Below, piece by piece: positions 8,122 to 17,096 of a stretch of DNA of 64,000 nt. Below the pieces are notes generated by a model. The model was not told the origin of the DNA. It saw only the letters and a list, made by a program, of their open reading frames with translations, and did no database searches. This stretch comes from Pantoea cypripedii (lineage in GTDB: Bacteria; Pseudomonadota; Gammaproteobacteria; Enterobacterales; Enterobacteriaceae): the NCBI RefSeq assembly GCF_011395035.1, contig NZ_CP024768.1, positions 1,025,225 to 1,089,224 on the forward strand, given 5' to 3'. The first letter of the stretch is position 1, and each line of letters begins with the position of its first letter. Position numbers and translations under genes: made by a program.

Positions 8122-9000
8122 ATGAAGAAGTTACCGATTAGCCTGGCGTTGGGTGCCATGTTGATCAGCCCACTGGCGCTGGCGAAAACAGTGGATGCGG
8201 TGGCAAGTTTTACCGTGCTGGCGGACATCGTTAAACAGGTTGGTGGCGAGCACGTCAACGTGAAATCGCTGGTGGGGCCGAATGGTGACCCACACACCTT
8301 CGAACCCACCCCGCAGGACAGCCAGGCACTGGCGCAGGCGGATGTGGTATTTGTCAGCGGACTGGGACTGGAAGGTTGGATGGATCGTCTGGTTAGCGCC
8401 TCGGGTTATAAAGGCTCGCTGGTGGTGGCTTCACAAGGCATTAATACGCGTGAGATGGTGGATGACGGTAAAACCATCACCGATCCCCATGCGTGGAACA
8501 GCATGGCAAACGGCGTGATTTATGCCACCAACGTCATGAATGCCTTGATCAAAGCAGACCCGGAAGATGCGGCAGCGATTCGTAAGCAGGGAGAGAACTA
8601 CATCCAGCAATTACAAAAACTGGATAGCTGGGCGAAGACGTCTTTTGCTGCCGTTCCGCAGAGCAAACGTAAGGTGCTGACCAGCCATGATGCGTTTGGT
8701 TATTTTGGTCAGCGCTATGGCGTGTCTTTCCTTGCGCCAGTGGGTTTCTCAACCGAAGCGGAAGCCAGTGCGAGTGATGTGGCATCGATCATCAAACAGC
8801 TCAAGACCGAGCATATCAATACCTACTTTATGGAGAACCAGACAGACCCACGTCTGGTGAAACAGATTGCCAGCGCTACCGGCGCGAAACCGGGGGGCGA
8901 GCTGTATCCGGAAGCCCTGTCGGAAGCGAATGGCCCGGCAGCCAGCTATGAAGCGGCGTTCAAACATAACGTCGATGTTATGCTGAAAAGTATGAAGTAA
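8122..9000 (+). CDS. Periplasmic metal-binding protein (cluster A-I, zinc-type)
   Basis: This is a 292-residue solute-binding protein with signal peptide residues 1-20 (ending LALA-KTVD). Candidate metal ligands are the His in GDPHTFEP, the His in DPHAWNS, the His in TSHDAFGY and an acidic residue in GGELYPEAL. It lacks the long His/Asp-rich loop typical of ZnuA. The start follows AAGGGG. It is the last gene of the Zur-controlled operon and delivers the ion to the permease. Confidence 0.88.
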   Translation: MKKLPISLALGAMLISPLALAKTVDAVASFTVLADIVKQVGGEHVNVKSLVGPNGDPHTFEPTPQDSQALAQADVVFVSGLGLEGWMDRLVSASGYKGSLVVASQGINTREMVDDGKTITDPHAWNSMANGVIYATNVMNALIKADPEDAAAIRKQGENYIQQLQKLDSWAKTSFAAVPQSKRKVLTSHDAFGYFGQRYGVSFLAPVGFSTEAEASASDVASIIKQLKTEHINTYFMENQTDPRLVKQIASATGAKPGGELYPEALSEANGPAASYEAAFKHNVDVMLKSMK

Positions 9001-9001
9001 T

Positions 9002-9027
9002 AAAAAAGGCCGGGGATTAACCCGGCC
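9002..9027 (-). terminator. Terminator of rpmE2-rpmJ2
   Basis: Read on the minus strand, GGCCGGG/CCCGGCC with a six-base loop is followed by TTTTTT. It lies between the convergent zinc operon and the ribosomal paralogues and may also slow plus-strand transcripts, though it has no T-tract in that direction. Confidence 0.85.
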
Positions 9028-9044
9028 AATTATCACGACACGTC

Positions 9045-9185
9045 CTAACGTTTCTTCTTCCTTCCCTGTACCGCTTTAAAGCGCGGATTGGTTTTGCAGA
9101 TCACATAGATGCGACCTTTACGACGTACGACTTTGCAATCTTTGTGACGAGTCTTGGCTGACCGTAATGAACTCAATACCTGCAT
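9045..9185 (-). CDS. rpmJ2: Ribosomal protein L36, alternative zinc-independent form
   Basis: This 46-residue protein opens MQVLSSLRSAKTRHKDC and ends VQGRKKKR, closely matching E. coli YkgO. It lacks the complete Cys3His zinc ribbon of the standard L36. It replaces the zinc-binding form in ribosomes when zinc is scarce, releasing zinc. It lies 11 bp downstream of rpmE2 in a Zur-controlled operon. Confidence 0.96.
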   Translation of the reverse strand: MQVLSSLRSAKTRHKDCKVVRRKGRIYVICKTNPRFKAVQGRKKKR

Positions 9186-9196
9186 TTTGTTCTCCG

Positions 9197-9457
9197 TTAT
9201 CCCTTGCTGCGGCCAGTGAAACGGCCAAAGCGCTGATTGAAGCGCGCGACGTTGCCTTCTTTAGCAAAATCTTTTTGCTTACCGGTATAAAACACATGTG
9301 ATTTCGAAGAGACATCCAGCGTAACGTAGGGCAGCACTTCACCTTCGAACTCGATGGTGCGTTCGGTTTTGATGGTGGAGCCGACTTTGAAATATTCGTT
9401 CGCCGTGGTGTCGTGGAACACCACCGGACGGTAATGGGGATGGATATCAGGTTTCAT
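9197..9457 (-). CDS. rpmE2: Ribosomal protein L31 type B, zinc-independent form
   Basis: This 86-residue L31B opens MKPDIHPHYRPVVFHDT and contains VTLDVSSKSHVFYTGKQK. It has no CxxC zinc knuckle, unlike standard L31. Under zinc limitation it replaces the zinc-binding form on the 50S subunit. It is first in the operon with rpmJ2, directly downstream of a near-consensus Zur box. Confidence 0.96.
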   Translation of the reverse strand: MKPDIHPHYRPVVFHDTTANEYFKVGSTIKTERTIEFEGEVLPYVTLDVSSKSHVFYTGKQKDFAKEGNVARFNQRFGRFTGRSKG

Positions 9458-9472
9458 GATTTCTCGCCTTGT

Positions 9473-9495
9473 GTAATGTTATAATATAACAATAG
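9473..9495. promoter_or_regulatory. Zur operator of rpmE2-rpmJ2
   Basis: GTAATGTTATA-A-TATAACAATAG matches the 23-bp Zur consensus in 10 of 11 left-half and 7 of 11 right-half positions. It lies 15 bp upstream of the rpmE2 start, on the promoter. Confidence 0.9.
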
Positions 9496-9571
9496 TATGA
9501 ACCTGGTGACATCACATTGCAACCCTATGCGCAGCAGGGCTTTGTCGTAACGGGGTCAGGCGGGGGATATA

Positions 9572-9598
9572 AAAAAAGGCCGCATCAGCGGCCTTTTG
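9572..9598 (-). terminator. Terminator of acrAB
   Basis: On the minus strand the stem AAAGGCCGC with loop TGAT and GCGGCCTTT is followed by a run of T. It lies just after the acrB stop. Confidence 0.88.
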
Positions 9599-9612
9599 AA
9601 GAAGAGAAAATC

Positions 9613-12600
9613 TTAGTGGTTGACCGGATGGCCCTGTTCCAGCTCGCTCTTATTCTTGCTGAAACGACGGCGCACCACGACGAAGAACACCGGTACGAAG
9701 AAGATCGCCAGCGCGGTAGCGGTGACCATCCCGCCCATTACGCCAGTACCTACTGCGTTCTGTGCACCCGAACCGGCACCGGTACTGATTGCCAGTGGCA
9801 GTACGCCGAGGATGAAGGCCAGTGAGGTCATCAGAATCGGACGCAGACGCATACGGGATGCCTCCAGCGTTGATTCCACCAACCCTTTACCTTCTTTCTC
9901 CATCAGGTCCTTGGCGAACTCAACGATCAGGATGGCGTTCTTCGCCGACAGGCCTATGGTGGTAAGCAGACCTACCACGAAGTAGACGTCGTTACTCAGA
10001 CCGCGCAGGGTAGTGAACAGCAATGCGCCAACCACACCAAGCGGAACCACCAGCATAACGGAGAACGGAATCGACCAGCTTTCATACAACGCTGCCAGAC
10101 ACAGGAACACCACGATCAGCGAGATAGCGTAGAGTGCCGGAGCCTGGTTACCGGATAGACGTTCCTGGTAGGACATACCGGTCCAGTCGTAGCCAATACC
10201 GGCTGGCAGTTTTGACGCCAGCTGCTCCATCAGGTTCATCGCATCACCCGAGCTTTTGCCCGGTGCTGCCTGGCCGAGGATTTCCATCGATGGCAGACCG
10301 TTGTAACGCTCCAGGCGCGGCGAACCATATTGCCACTTCGCACTGGAGAAGGCCCCGAACGACACCATCTCACCGGCGCTGTTGCGCACATACCATTTGC
10401 TGACGTCATCCGGCAGCATACGGGCATTCGCCTGGCCCATCACGTACACCTTCTTCACACGACCACGGTCGATGAAGTCGTTGACGTAAGAACCGCCCCA
10501 GGCAGCACCCAGCGTGGTGTTGATGTCAGACAGCGACACACCCAGCGCCGAGGCTTTTTCCTGATCGATAATCAGTTTGTACTGCGGCGTATCTTCCATA
10601 CCGTTTGGACGCACACCCACCAGGGTATCCGGGTGCTGTGCCACCATGCCGAACAACTGGTTACGTGCTTCGGTCAGCTTCTCGTGCCCCAGGTTCCCCT
10701 GGTCAATCAGCTGGAAGTCAAAGCCGGTGGCGTTACCCAGTTCGATAATTGCGGGCAGGTTAAACGGGATGACCATCGCATCTTTGATCGCACCCAGCGC
10801 ACGCATGGCACGGGCTGCAATTGCCGGCACTTTCATGTCGGAACTGCCACGTTCATCCCAGGGTTTGAGGCTGACGAAGGCGATACCGGTGTTCTGTCCA
10901 CGTCCGGCAAAGCCGAAGCCGTTAACGGTAAACACCGAATTCACGCTGTCTTTCTCTTTGGTCAGGAAGTAATCCGACACCTGATCCAGCACTTTCTGAG
11001 TACGTTCCTGCGTCGCACCGGCGGGCAATTGCGCCTGAGCCAGCAGCAGACCCTGGTCCTCTTCCGGCAGGAACGAGGTAGGTAAGCGCAGGAACAGGTA
11101 GGCCATGCCAATCACGATAAGCAGGTAAAGCACCAGGTAACGGCCGGTGCTGCGCACGATATGACCGACGCTATCAACGTAATGATGGGTACTCTTATCA
11201 AACAGGCGGTTAAACCAGCCAAAGAAGCCGGTGGTTTTACCGTGGCTGCCTTTCTCCACCGGTTTCAGCATGGTGGAACACAGTGCAGGCGTCAGGATCA
11301 ACGCCACCAGCACCGACAGCGCCATGGCCGAAACGATGGTAATGGAGAACTGGCGATAGATAACCCCGGTGGACCCACCGAAGAAGGCCATCGGAATAAA
11401 TACCGCCGAGAGCACCAGCGCGATACCGACCAGCGCGCCCTGAATCTGCTCCATCGAGCGTTTGGTGGCTTCCTTCGGCGGCAGACCTTCTTCTGCCATC
11501 ACACGCTCAACGTTCTCCACCACCACGATGGCGTCATCCACCAACAGGCCGATGGCGAGCACCATCCCGAACATGGTGAGCGTGTTTATCGAGTAGCCGC
11601 AGGCGGCAATGATCGCAAAGGTCCCCAGCAGCACCACCGGAACAGCAATGGTCGGGATCAGTGTGGCGCGGAAGTTCTGCAGGAACAGATACATCACCAG
11701 GAACACCAGCACGATCGCTTCGAACAGGGTTTTCACCACTTCGAAGATGGAGATTTTAACGAACGGCGTGGTGTCATACGGATACACCACTTTCATGCCC
11801 GCCGGGAAGAAGGGCTGCAGTTTTGCCAGCTCACTTTTAACCGCATCGGCGGTATCCAGGGCGTTCGCACCGGTTGCCAGCTTGATACCGATACCGGAGG
11901 CCGGTTTGCCGTTATAACGGGCAATGATGTCGTAGTTTTCACCACCCAACTCAATCCTCGCGACGTCACGCAGGCGTACCTGAGAACCATCGGTGTTCAC
12001 TTTCAGCAGGATATTGCCAAACTCTTCGGTCGAGGTCAGACGGGTCTGCGCAATGATCGAGGCGTTCAACTGCTGGCCAGGAACCGGTGGCGTACCACCT
12101 AACTGACCCGCTGCAACCTGGGTGTTCTGCGTGCCAAGCGCGCTGATCACATCCACTGGCGTCAGCTGGAAGTTGTTGAGTTTGTGTGGGTCCAGCCAGA
12201 TACGCATTGCATACTGCGCACCAAACACCTGAGTATCACCCACCCCTGGGGTACGACTGATCGGGTCTTTGATATTCGAGGCAACGTAGTCCGAGATATC
12301 GTTCTGCGTCATGTTCGGGTCGTCACTGACGAAACCGGCCACCATCAGGAAGCTGCTGGAGGATTTTTTAACCTGAATCCCCTGTTGCTGGACTTCCTGC
12401 GGCAGCAGCGGCATGGCCAGCTGCAATTTGTTCTGCACCTGAACCTGTGCGATATCCGCATCCGTACCGGACTGGAAAGTAATGGTCAGGGTGAGGGTAC
12501 CGGACGAGTCACTGTTCGAGGACATATACATCAGCCCGTCGATACCGTTCATATTTTGTTCGATGACCTGGGTCACCGAGTCCTGCAGCGTTTTCGCATC

Positions 12601-12756
12601 TGCACCCGGGTAGGTAGCCTGGATTTCAACCGCCGGTGGAGCAACATTGGGATATTGCTCGATCGGCAGGCTGATAATCGATAGCGCACCCGCCAGCATG
12701 ATGATGATGGCGATTACCCACGCAAAAATGGGGCGATCGATAAAAAACTTAGCCAT
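9613..12756 (-). CDS. acrB: RND multidrug efflux pump inner-membrane subunit AcrB
   Basis: This 1047-residue protein is full length for AcrB (E. coli 1049). It opens MAKFFIDRPIFAWVIAI, has two sets of six membrane helices separated by two large periplasmic porter domains, and carries the proton-relay pair in LLVDDAIVVVENVERV (Asp407/Asp408 in E. coli). It exports drugs, bile salts and dyes through TolC using proton import. It is 17 bp downstream of acrA in one operon. Confidence 0.97.
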   Translation of the reverse strand: MAKFFIDRPIFAWVIAIIIMLAGALSIISLPIEQYPNVAPPAVEIQATYPGADAKTLQDSVTQVIEQNMNGIDGLMYMSSNSDSSGTLTLTITFQSGTDADIAQVQVQNKLQLAMPLLPQEVQQQGIQVKKSSSSFLMVAGFVSDDPNMTQNDISDYVASNIKDPISRTPGVGDTQVFGAQYAMRIWLDPHKLNNFQLTPVDVISALGTQNTQVAAGQLGGTPPVPGQQLNASIIAQTRLTSTEEFGNILLKVNTDGSQVRLRDVARIELGGENYDIIARYNGKPASGIGIKLATGANALDTADAVKSELAKLQPFFPAGMKVVYPYDTTPFVKISIFEVVKTLFEAIVLVFLVMYLFLQNFRATLIPTIAVPVVLLGTFAIIAACGYSINTLTMFGMVLAIGLLVDDAIVVVENVERVMAEEGLPPKEATKRSMEQIQGALVGIALVLSAVFIPMAFFGGSTGVIYRQFSITIVSAMALSVLVALILTPALCSTMLKPVEKGSHGKTTGFFGWFNRLFDKSTHHYVDSVGHIVRSTGRYLVLYLLIVIGMAYLFLRLPTSFLPEEDQGLLLAQAQLPAGATQERTQKVLDQVSDYFLTKEKDSVNSVFTVNGFGFAGRGQNTGIAFVSLKPWDERGSSDMKVPAIAARAMRALGAIKDAMVIPFNLPAIIELGNATGFDFQLIDQGNLGHEKLTEARNQLFGMVAQHPDTLVGVRPNGMEDTPQYKLIIDQEKASALGVSLSDINTTLGAAWGGSYVNDFIDRGRVKKVYVMGQANARMLPDDVSKWYVRNSAGEMVSFGAFSSAKWQYGSPRLERYNGLPSMEILGQAAPGKSSGDAMNLMEQLASKLPAGIGYDWTGMSYQERLSGNQAPALYAISLIVVFLCLAALYESWSIPFSVMLVVPLGVVGALLFTTLRGLSNDVYFVVGLLTTIGLSAKNAILIVEFAKDLMEKEGKGLVESTLEASRMRLRPILMTSLAFILGVLPLAISTGAGSGAQNAVGTGVMGGMVTATALAIFFVPVFFVVVRRRFSKNKSELEQGHPVNH

Positions 12757-12773
12757 GTATTAACGGCTCCTGT

Positions 12774-13970
12774 TTATGAAGACGATTTCTGAGACTGCGC
12801 CTGAGATTCGGGTGCTGCTTTGGTATCGTCTGACACTTCTTGTGGTGTTACCTGCGCACCCGGTTTAGCACGTTGCAGGCCGACGGTGATCACGCGATCG
12901 CCCGCTTTCAGCCCTTCGGTGACCAGCCACTTATCGCCAATGGCCTGGCTGGCTGTCAGGTTACGCATTTCAACTTTATTGTCGGCACCGACCACCATGG
13001 CTGTGGCCTGACCGGTTGGTGTACGCGTTACCGCTTGCTGTGGCACCAGCAGCGCTGACGGGTTGGTACCTTCATCCAGACGCGCACGGACAAACATGCC
13101 TGGCAGCAGGCGATGGTCCGGGTTCGGGAAGACAGCACGCAGGGTGATGGAGCCAGTGGTTTCATCCACCGTTACATCAGAGAATTCCAGAGTGCCGCTT
13201 TGCGCGTAGGTGCTGCCGTTTTGCATCAACAGGGCGACATTGGCTTTACCATCGTTCTGTTTCAGCTGACCGGATTCCAGCTCCGCGCGCAAGCGCAGGA
13301 AATCTTCACTGGATTGAGTCACATCGACATACATCGGATCGAGCTGCTGCACGGTGGCGAGTGCGGTGGTTTGCGCATTGGAAACCAATGCCCCTTCCGT
13401 TACGGAAGATTTACCAATACGACCGCTGATAGGCGAGGTCACTTTGGTATAGGCAAGGTTAATACGCGCGCTTTCCACATTTGCCTGTGCGGCTTGTACG
13501 GCAGCGGCATTCTGTGCGGCGGTGGCGACGGCGGTGTCATAATCCTGCTGGCTGATGTACTTAGTTCCCAGCAGCGGTTTGTAACGTTTTACCGTCAAAT
13601 CGGCGATGCGGGCATTGGCTTGTGCCTCTGCCAGCGCACCTTTGGCGTTATCGTAGGCGGCCTGATACGTCGCCGGATCGATCTGGTACAGGGAAACCCC
13701 GGCCTTCACGTCGCTGCCTTCGACAAAATTACGCTTCAGAATGATTCCCGAGACCTGAGGACGAACTTCCGCTACCCGGAAAGCTGAAGTGCGGCCTGGC
13801 AGTTCTGTAGAGATAGTCAGTGGCTCGTTTTTTAACGTCACAACACCCACTTCTGGGGGCTGCTGCTGGGCGGCTTGTTGGGATTTATTATCATCACATC
13901 CTGTTAACACAAAGCTGCCTGAAAGCATCAGGACGGCCGCCAGAGGGGCTAATCCTCTGTTTTTATTCAT
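12774..13970 (-). CDS. acrA: RND efflux periplasmic adaptor AcrA
   Basis: This 398-residue membrane-fusion lipoprotein has an N-terminus beginning MNKNRGLAPL and lipobox LTGC with Cys25 as the acylated residue. An alpha-helical hairpin flanked by lipoyl half-motifs lies at about 60-210, followed by beta-barrel and membrane-proximal domains. The start at 13970 is chosen over a longer frame because it gives the E. coli AcrA N-terminus. It links AcrB to TolC. It is divergent from acrR. Confidence 0.97.
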   Translation of the reverse strand: MNKNRGLAPLAAVLMLSGSFVLTGCDDNKSQQAAQQQPPEVGVVTLKNEPLTISTELPGRTSAFRVAEVRPQVSGIILKRNFVEGSDVKAGVSLYQIDPATYQAAYDNAKGALAEAQANARIADLTVKRYKPLLGTKYISQQDYDTAVATAAQNAAAVQAAQANVESARINLAYTKVTSPISGRIGKSSVTEGALVSNAQTTALATVQQLDPMYVDVTQSSEDFLRLRAELESGQLKQNDGKANVALLMQNGSTYAQSGTLEFSDVTVDETTGSITLRAVFPNPDHRLLPGMFVRARLDEGTNPSALLVPQQAVTRTPTGQATAMVVGADNKVEMRNLTASQAIGDKWLVTEGLKAGDRVITVGLQRAKPGAQVTPQEVSDDTKAAPESQAQSQKSSS

Positions 13971-14059
13971 AAATAAACCTCGAATGTCCGATATCAAATG
14001 ATCAATGGATCACAAACCGATAAACCCATTGCTGCGTTAAAACACGGGTCGTGCTATGG

Positions 14060-14083
14060 TACATACATTCACAAATGTATGTA
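14060..14083. promoter_or_regulatory. AcrR operator between acrA and acrR
   Basis: A 24-bp inverted repeat, TACATACATT...AATGTATGTA, has the same arms as the AcrR operator in E. coli. Placed between the divergent acrA and acrR starts, it lets AcrR repress both. Confidence 0.93.
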
Positions 14084-14112
14084 AACTTGCCAGTTTGTAA
14101 AAAAAGTCCTCT

Positions 14113-14754
14113 ATGGCACGAAAAACCAAAGCGCAAGCGCTTGAAACACGTAATCAAATTCTTGATGCTGCGTTAGCACACTTCTCTGAACACGGTGTTG
14201 CTGCCACTTCACTGGCGGATATCGCAACGGCTGCCGGCGTCACGCGGGGAGCCATCTACTGGCATTTCAAGAATAAAGCCGATCTTTTACATGAAATCTG
14301 GCTACAGTGTGACGCTGGGCTTGATGATGTGGAACTTGAGTATCAAACAAAATACCCCGGCGATCCACTCTCTGTTGTGCGTTCGATGTTGATCTATATC
14401 CTTGACGCCACTGCAAAGGATCCCCAAAGGCGCGCATTGATGGAGATCATTTTTCATAAATGTGAATTCGTGGGCGAAATGGCGACCCTGCAGAAGATGC
14501 AGCAAAGCTTATTGTTGGAATGTTACGACAGAATAGAAGATGTGCTGCGTTTATGCATTGATGCGGGTCAGCTACCCGCCAGCCTTAATACACGCCAGGC
14601 GGCATTAATTATGCGCGCCAATATTAATGGCCTGATGGAAAGCTGGTTGTTCAACCCGGAAAGCTTCGACCTGGCGGCGGAAGCGCCGGGTCTGGTGGAT
14701 GCATTGCTTGATATGTTGCGGTTCAGCCCCACGCTGGCCGGTGCCAGGTCGTAG
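14113..14754 (+). CDS. acrR: TetR-family repressor AcrR
   Basis: This 213-residue regulator has an N-terminal TetR helix-turn-helix (HGVAATSLADIATAAGVTRGAIYWHFKNK, about residues 28-56) and a helical ligand domain. It represses acrAB and itself through the palindrome upstream. The stop codon TAG lies inside a copy of the intergenic palindromic repeat (14751-14772), so insertion or evolution of that repeat may have set the C-terminus. Confidence 0.96.
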   Translation: MARKTKAQALETRNQILDAALAHFSEHGVAATSLADIATAAGVTRGAIYWHFKNKADLLHEIWLQCDAGLDDVELEYQTKYPGDPLSVVRSMLIYILDATAKDPQRRALMEIIFHKCEFVGEMATLQKMQQSLLLECYDRIEDVLRLCIDAGQLPASLNTRQAALIMRANINGLMESWLFNPESFDLAAEAPGLVDALLDMLRFSPTLAGARS

Positions 14755-14772
14755 CGGCGCGATTTATCGCGC
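14751..14772. repeat. Palindromic intergenic repeat, copy 1 (half element)
   Basis: GTAGCGGCGCGATTTATCGC followed by GC, internally palindromic around GCGCGATTTATCGCGC. It lies between convergent acrR and rsmS and overlaps the acrR stop codon. Only the left arm is present. Confidence 0.85.
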
Positions 14773-14774
14773 GG

Positions 14775-14942
14775 TTATGAAGGATGCTGGCCGGTTTTTT
14801 CCGCCGCGTTTTTCTGTTCATAATCGCGCTGAACAATCGCCAGCGCCGCCAGCACCGTGGCGGCAGGGATGCGGTTCTCCTCCAGCAGCTGAATTAAATC
14901 CACCGCCAGTTTGATCTCGTCTGATGCAGTTTCCAGGGACAT
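14775..14942 (-). CDS. rsmS: RsmS/YbaM family small pleiotropic regulator
   Basis: This 55-residue protein beginning MSLETASDEIKLAVDLIQLL, with EENRIPAATVLAALAIVQRDYE, matches E. coli YbaM (53 residues). In Pectobacterium RsmS affects virulence and secondary metabolism; its mechanism is not settled. It lies 8 bp upstream of the GlsB-type gene's coordinates but transcribes toward acrR. The E. coli neighbour mscK is absent here. Confidence 0.92.
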   Translation of the reverse strand: MSLETASDEIKLAVDLIQLLEENRIPAATVLAALAIVQRDYEQKNAAEKTGQHPS

Positions 14943-14950
14943 CTTTGCTC

Positions 14951-15196
14951 CTAAATACGTAATTTCGCCACCACCAGCAACATCAGCAAGGCACCCGCCA
15001 GCGCCATTCCGGCGGTGGCCAGGCTCAGGGTCACCATATCACCGGCGTTAAAATAACTCGCGATATAACCGCCGATCAGCGCACCGATCACCGTCAGTAC
15101 CAGCGTAACGAAAAATCCGCCGGGCCGTCCGGGAAAAATCACCCGCTTTAACCAGCCGACAGCAATACCTGTCAGAATCCAGGTGATAAAGGCCAT
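14951..15196 (-). CDS. GlsB/YeaQ/YmgE family small stress membrane protein
   Basis: This 81-residue protein has three hydrophobic segments and the family pattern MAFITWILTGIAVGWLKRVI, GGFFVTLVLTVIGALIGGYIA and a C-terminal helix. Such transglycosylase-associated-like proteins are general-stress membrane proteins of unknown biochemistry. It is co-directional with rsmS, 8 bp upstream of it, so the two are probably co-transcribed. Confidence 0.88.
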   Translation of the reverse strand: MAFITWILTGIAVGWLKRVIFPGRPGGFFVTLVLTVIGALIGGYIASYFNAGDMVTLSLATAGMALAGALLMLLVVAKLRI

Positions 15197-15247
15197 GCGT
15201 AACTCCTTCTGTCAGAAGAGAAGAGTATAGAAGAAACGGCGATGGGC

Positions 15248-15760
15248 TTACCGTGCGGAAAATTGCAGTTCCAGCTTGTGTATCGCCTGGCGGCAGCGGC
15301 CAAGGCGTATTTTTAGCTGCTCCACTTCGCGAATCAATTGTTGTTGGATGCTCAGGGTTTCGGCGCGTTGCAGATGCTGCTCGCGCTCCGCAATCATTGC
15401 CAGTAAGCGGGTTTCATAGCCGCGATACTCTTCGCGCTTCTGCTGTTTGGTATCACCACGCGGGCGTTCGCGCGCCACGCGCAGCTGTTGGCTCTGGCAT
15501 TCACGTTGCAGGGCCGCAATCTGATCCAGCACCTTATCGGCCAGCCACTGGCGACGTGCCACATCGGTATCCGCTGCGGTTAGCTGCGCGATGTTGTGTT
15601 CCAGCTCCTGCAAATAATCCGCCAGCCGCGTTCCTTTGCAGTGGAATAGCTGAGCATCGAAGCGCGGTTGACGGCAGCTGCCATCCGGCTGTTGGGCAAT
15701 CTGCTGACGTAGCAGATCAAGGGTTGTTTGCAGGCGTTGCTGGGGTTGCGGATAGGGCAT
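15248..15760 (-). CDS. priC: Primosomal replication protein N'' (PriC)
   Basis: This 170-residue, Gln/Arg/Leu-rich all-helical protein has the PriC-like C-terminal pattern EEYRGYETRLLAMIAEREQHL...REVEQLKIRLGRCRQAIHKLE. PriC restarts stalled forks by loading DnaB. The start at 15760 gives a length near E. coli PriC (175); a longer frame adds 21 residues without homology. It diverges from ybaN, as in E. coli. Confidence 0.88.
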   Translation of the reverse strand: MPYPQPQQRLQTTLDLLRQQIAQQPDGSCRQPRFDAQLFHCKGTRLADYLQELEHNIAQLTAADTDVARRQWLADKVLDQIAALQRECQSQQLRVARERPRGDTKQQKREEYRGYETRLLAMIAEREQHLQRAETLSIQQQLIREVEQLKIRLGRCRQAIHKLELQFSAR

Positions 15761-15817
15761 CACTCTTTTCCCGACTGTGTTAACGTAGCGCGGTAGCGAT
15801 TTTATCAGGCACCGGGC

Positions 15818-16204
15818 ATGCAACGCATATTATTACTGACACTTGGCTGGCTGGCGATCGTGCTGGGTACGCTGGGGATTGTATTACCTTTATTACCGAC
15901 AACGCCATTTGTGTTGCTGGCGGCCTGGTGCTTTGCTCGTTCGTCACCGCGTTTTCATCACTGGCTATTGTGGCGCTCACCTTTTGGCCGTTATTTGCGT
16001 CACTGGCAGCAGCATCGCGCCATGCCTCCCGGTGCAAAAGGGCGGGCCATGTTGCTGATTATCCTTACCTTTGCAGTGTCCATCTGGCTGGTTCATCTGC
16101 TGTGGGTGCGTATCATGCTGGGCGTGATGCTGTGCATTTTACTGCTGTTTATGTGGCGCATTCCGGTGGTGGCAGAAAGTACAGACGAACGCGAAACAGA
16201 TTGA
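15818..16204 (+). CDS. ybaN: DUF454 inner membrane protein YbaN
   Basis: This 128-residue protein has three to four membrane segments and the DUF454 signature LGTLGIVLPLLPTTPFVLLAAWCFARSSPRFHHWL. Function is unknown. It lies between priC and apt, the conserved E. coli order. Confidence 0.93.
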   Translation: MQRILLLTLGWLAIVLGTLGIVLPLLPTTPFVLLAAWCFARSSPRFHHWLLWRSPFGRYLRHWQQHRAMPPGAKGRAMLLIILTFAVSIWLVHLLWVRIMLGVMLCILLLFMWRIPVVAESTDERETD

Positions 16205-16350
16205 CAGGGTTGCATTTAGGCGGCCATTTGCTTAGATTTGGGCCTCTTCGTGCGTGGCTTCCCTCTGTGAACTGACTTCGCTTAACCCGGTCTCCGGGTG
16301 ATGGCGCTATGGGAGCTGCGCGAAATAGAGATTTCATCAGGCGTAACACT

Positions 16351-16902
16351 ATGACCGCAACTGCCCAGCAGCTTGAACTCATCAAAAACAGCATCAAAAG
16401 CATTCCTGACTACCCTAAGCCGGGCATTCTGTTCCGTGACGTCACCAGTTTAATGGAAGATCCGCAGGCGTATGCCGCGTCGATCGCCATTCTGGTTGAG
16501 CGTTATCGCGGCAAAGGCATCACCAGGGTGGTGGGGACGGAAGCGCGTGGTTTCCTGTTTGGTGCGCCAGTCGCGCTGGGTTTGGGTGTGGGTTTTGTGC
16601 CGGTACGTAAGCCGGGCAAATTGCCGCGAGCCACTTACAGCGAAAGCTATGAACTGGAGTACGGCACCGATACGCTGGAGCTGCATCAGGATGCTATCCA
16701 GCCGGGTGACGTGGTGCTGGTGGTGGATGATCTGCTGGCAACCGGCGGCACCATCGAAGCCACCGTGAAGCTGATTCGTCGTGCAGGCGGTGAAGTCAAA
16801 GATGCGGCCTTCATTATTAATCTGTTTGATCTGAGCGGCGAAGCGCGTTTGAAAGCGATGGGCCTCGACTGCTTCAGCCTGGTCAATTTCCCCGGCCACT
16901 AA
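16351..16902 (+). CDS. apt: Adenine phosphoribosyltransferase
   Basis: This 183-residue enzyme converts adenine and PRPP to AMP. It has the PRPP-binding motif VLVVDDLLATGGT and an adenine-pocket region EARGFLFGAPVA. The start at 16351 gives the E. coli-like MTATAQQLELIKNSI; a longer frame adds 14 residues lacking homology. The 146-bp upstream gap holds no gene. Confidence 0.96.
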   Translation: MTATAQQLELIKNSIKSIPDYPKPGILFRDVTSLMEDPQAYAASIAILVERYRGKGITRVVGTEARGFLFGAPVALGLGVGFVPVRKPGKLPRATYSESYELEYGTDTLELHQDAIQPGDVVLVVDDLLATGGTIEATVKLIRRAGGEVKDAAFIINLFDLSGEARLKAMGLDCFSLVNFPGH

Positions 16903-17096
16903 AGTCAGCGCGCTCCGCTTTCGCGCGGGGCGCGACTTCCGCAAAGTAATAGGCATATCCTGTTGTGGCTGTTAGACTACTGCCAAAATAAACAGGGTTT
17001 GCAAAGCAGCATTTTTCCCCTTTTGACATACGGCGGACTGCGGTTCTTCAGCCGTGCCGCTGTGCCAACTCAACCAAATCCAGTGATCGAATCCAC

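Noticed and set aside
11161..12102. Long plus-strand frame inside acrB
   Set aside because: It is antisense to a clear AcrB coding sequence and rich in His/Gln, as expected from reversed membrane-protein codons.
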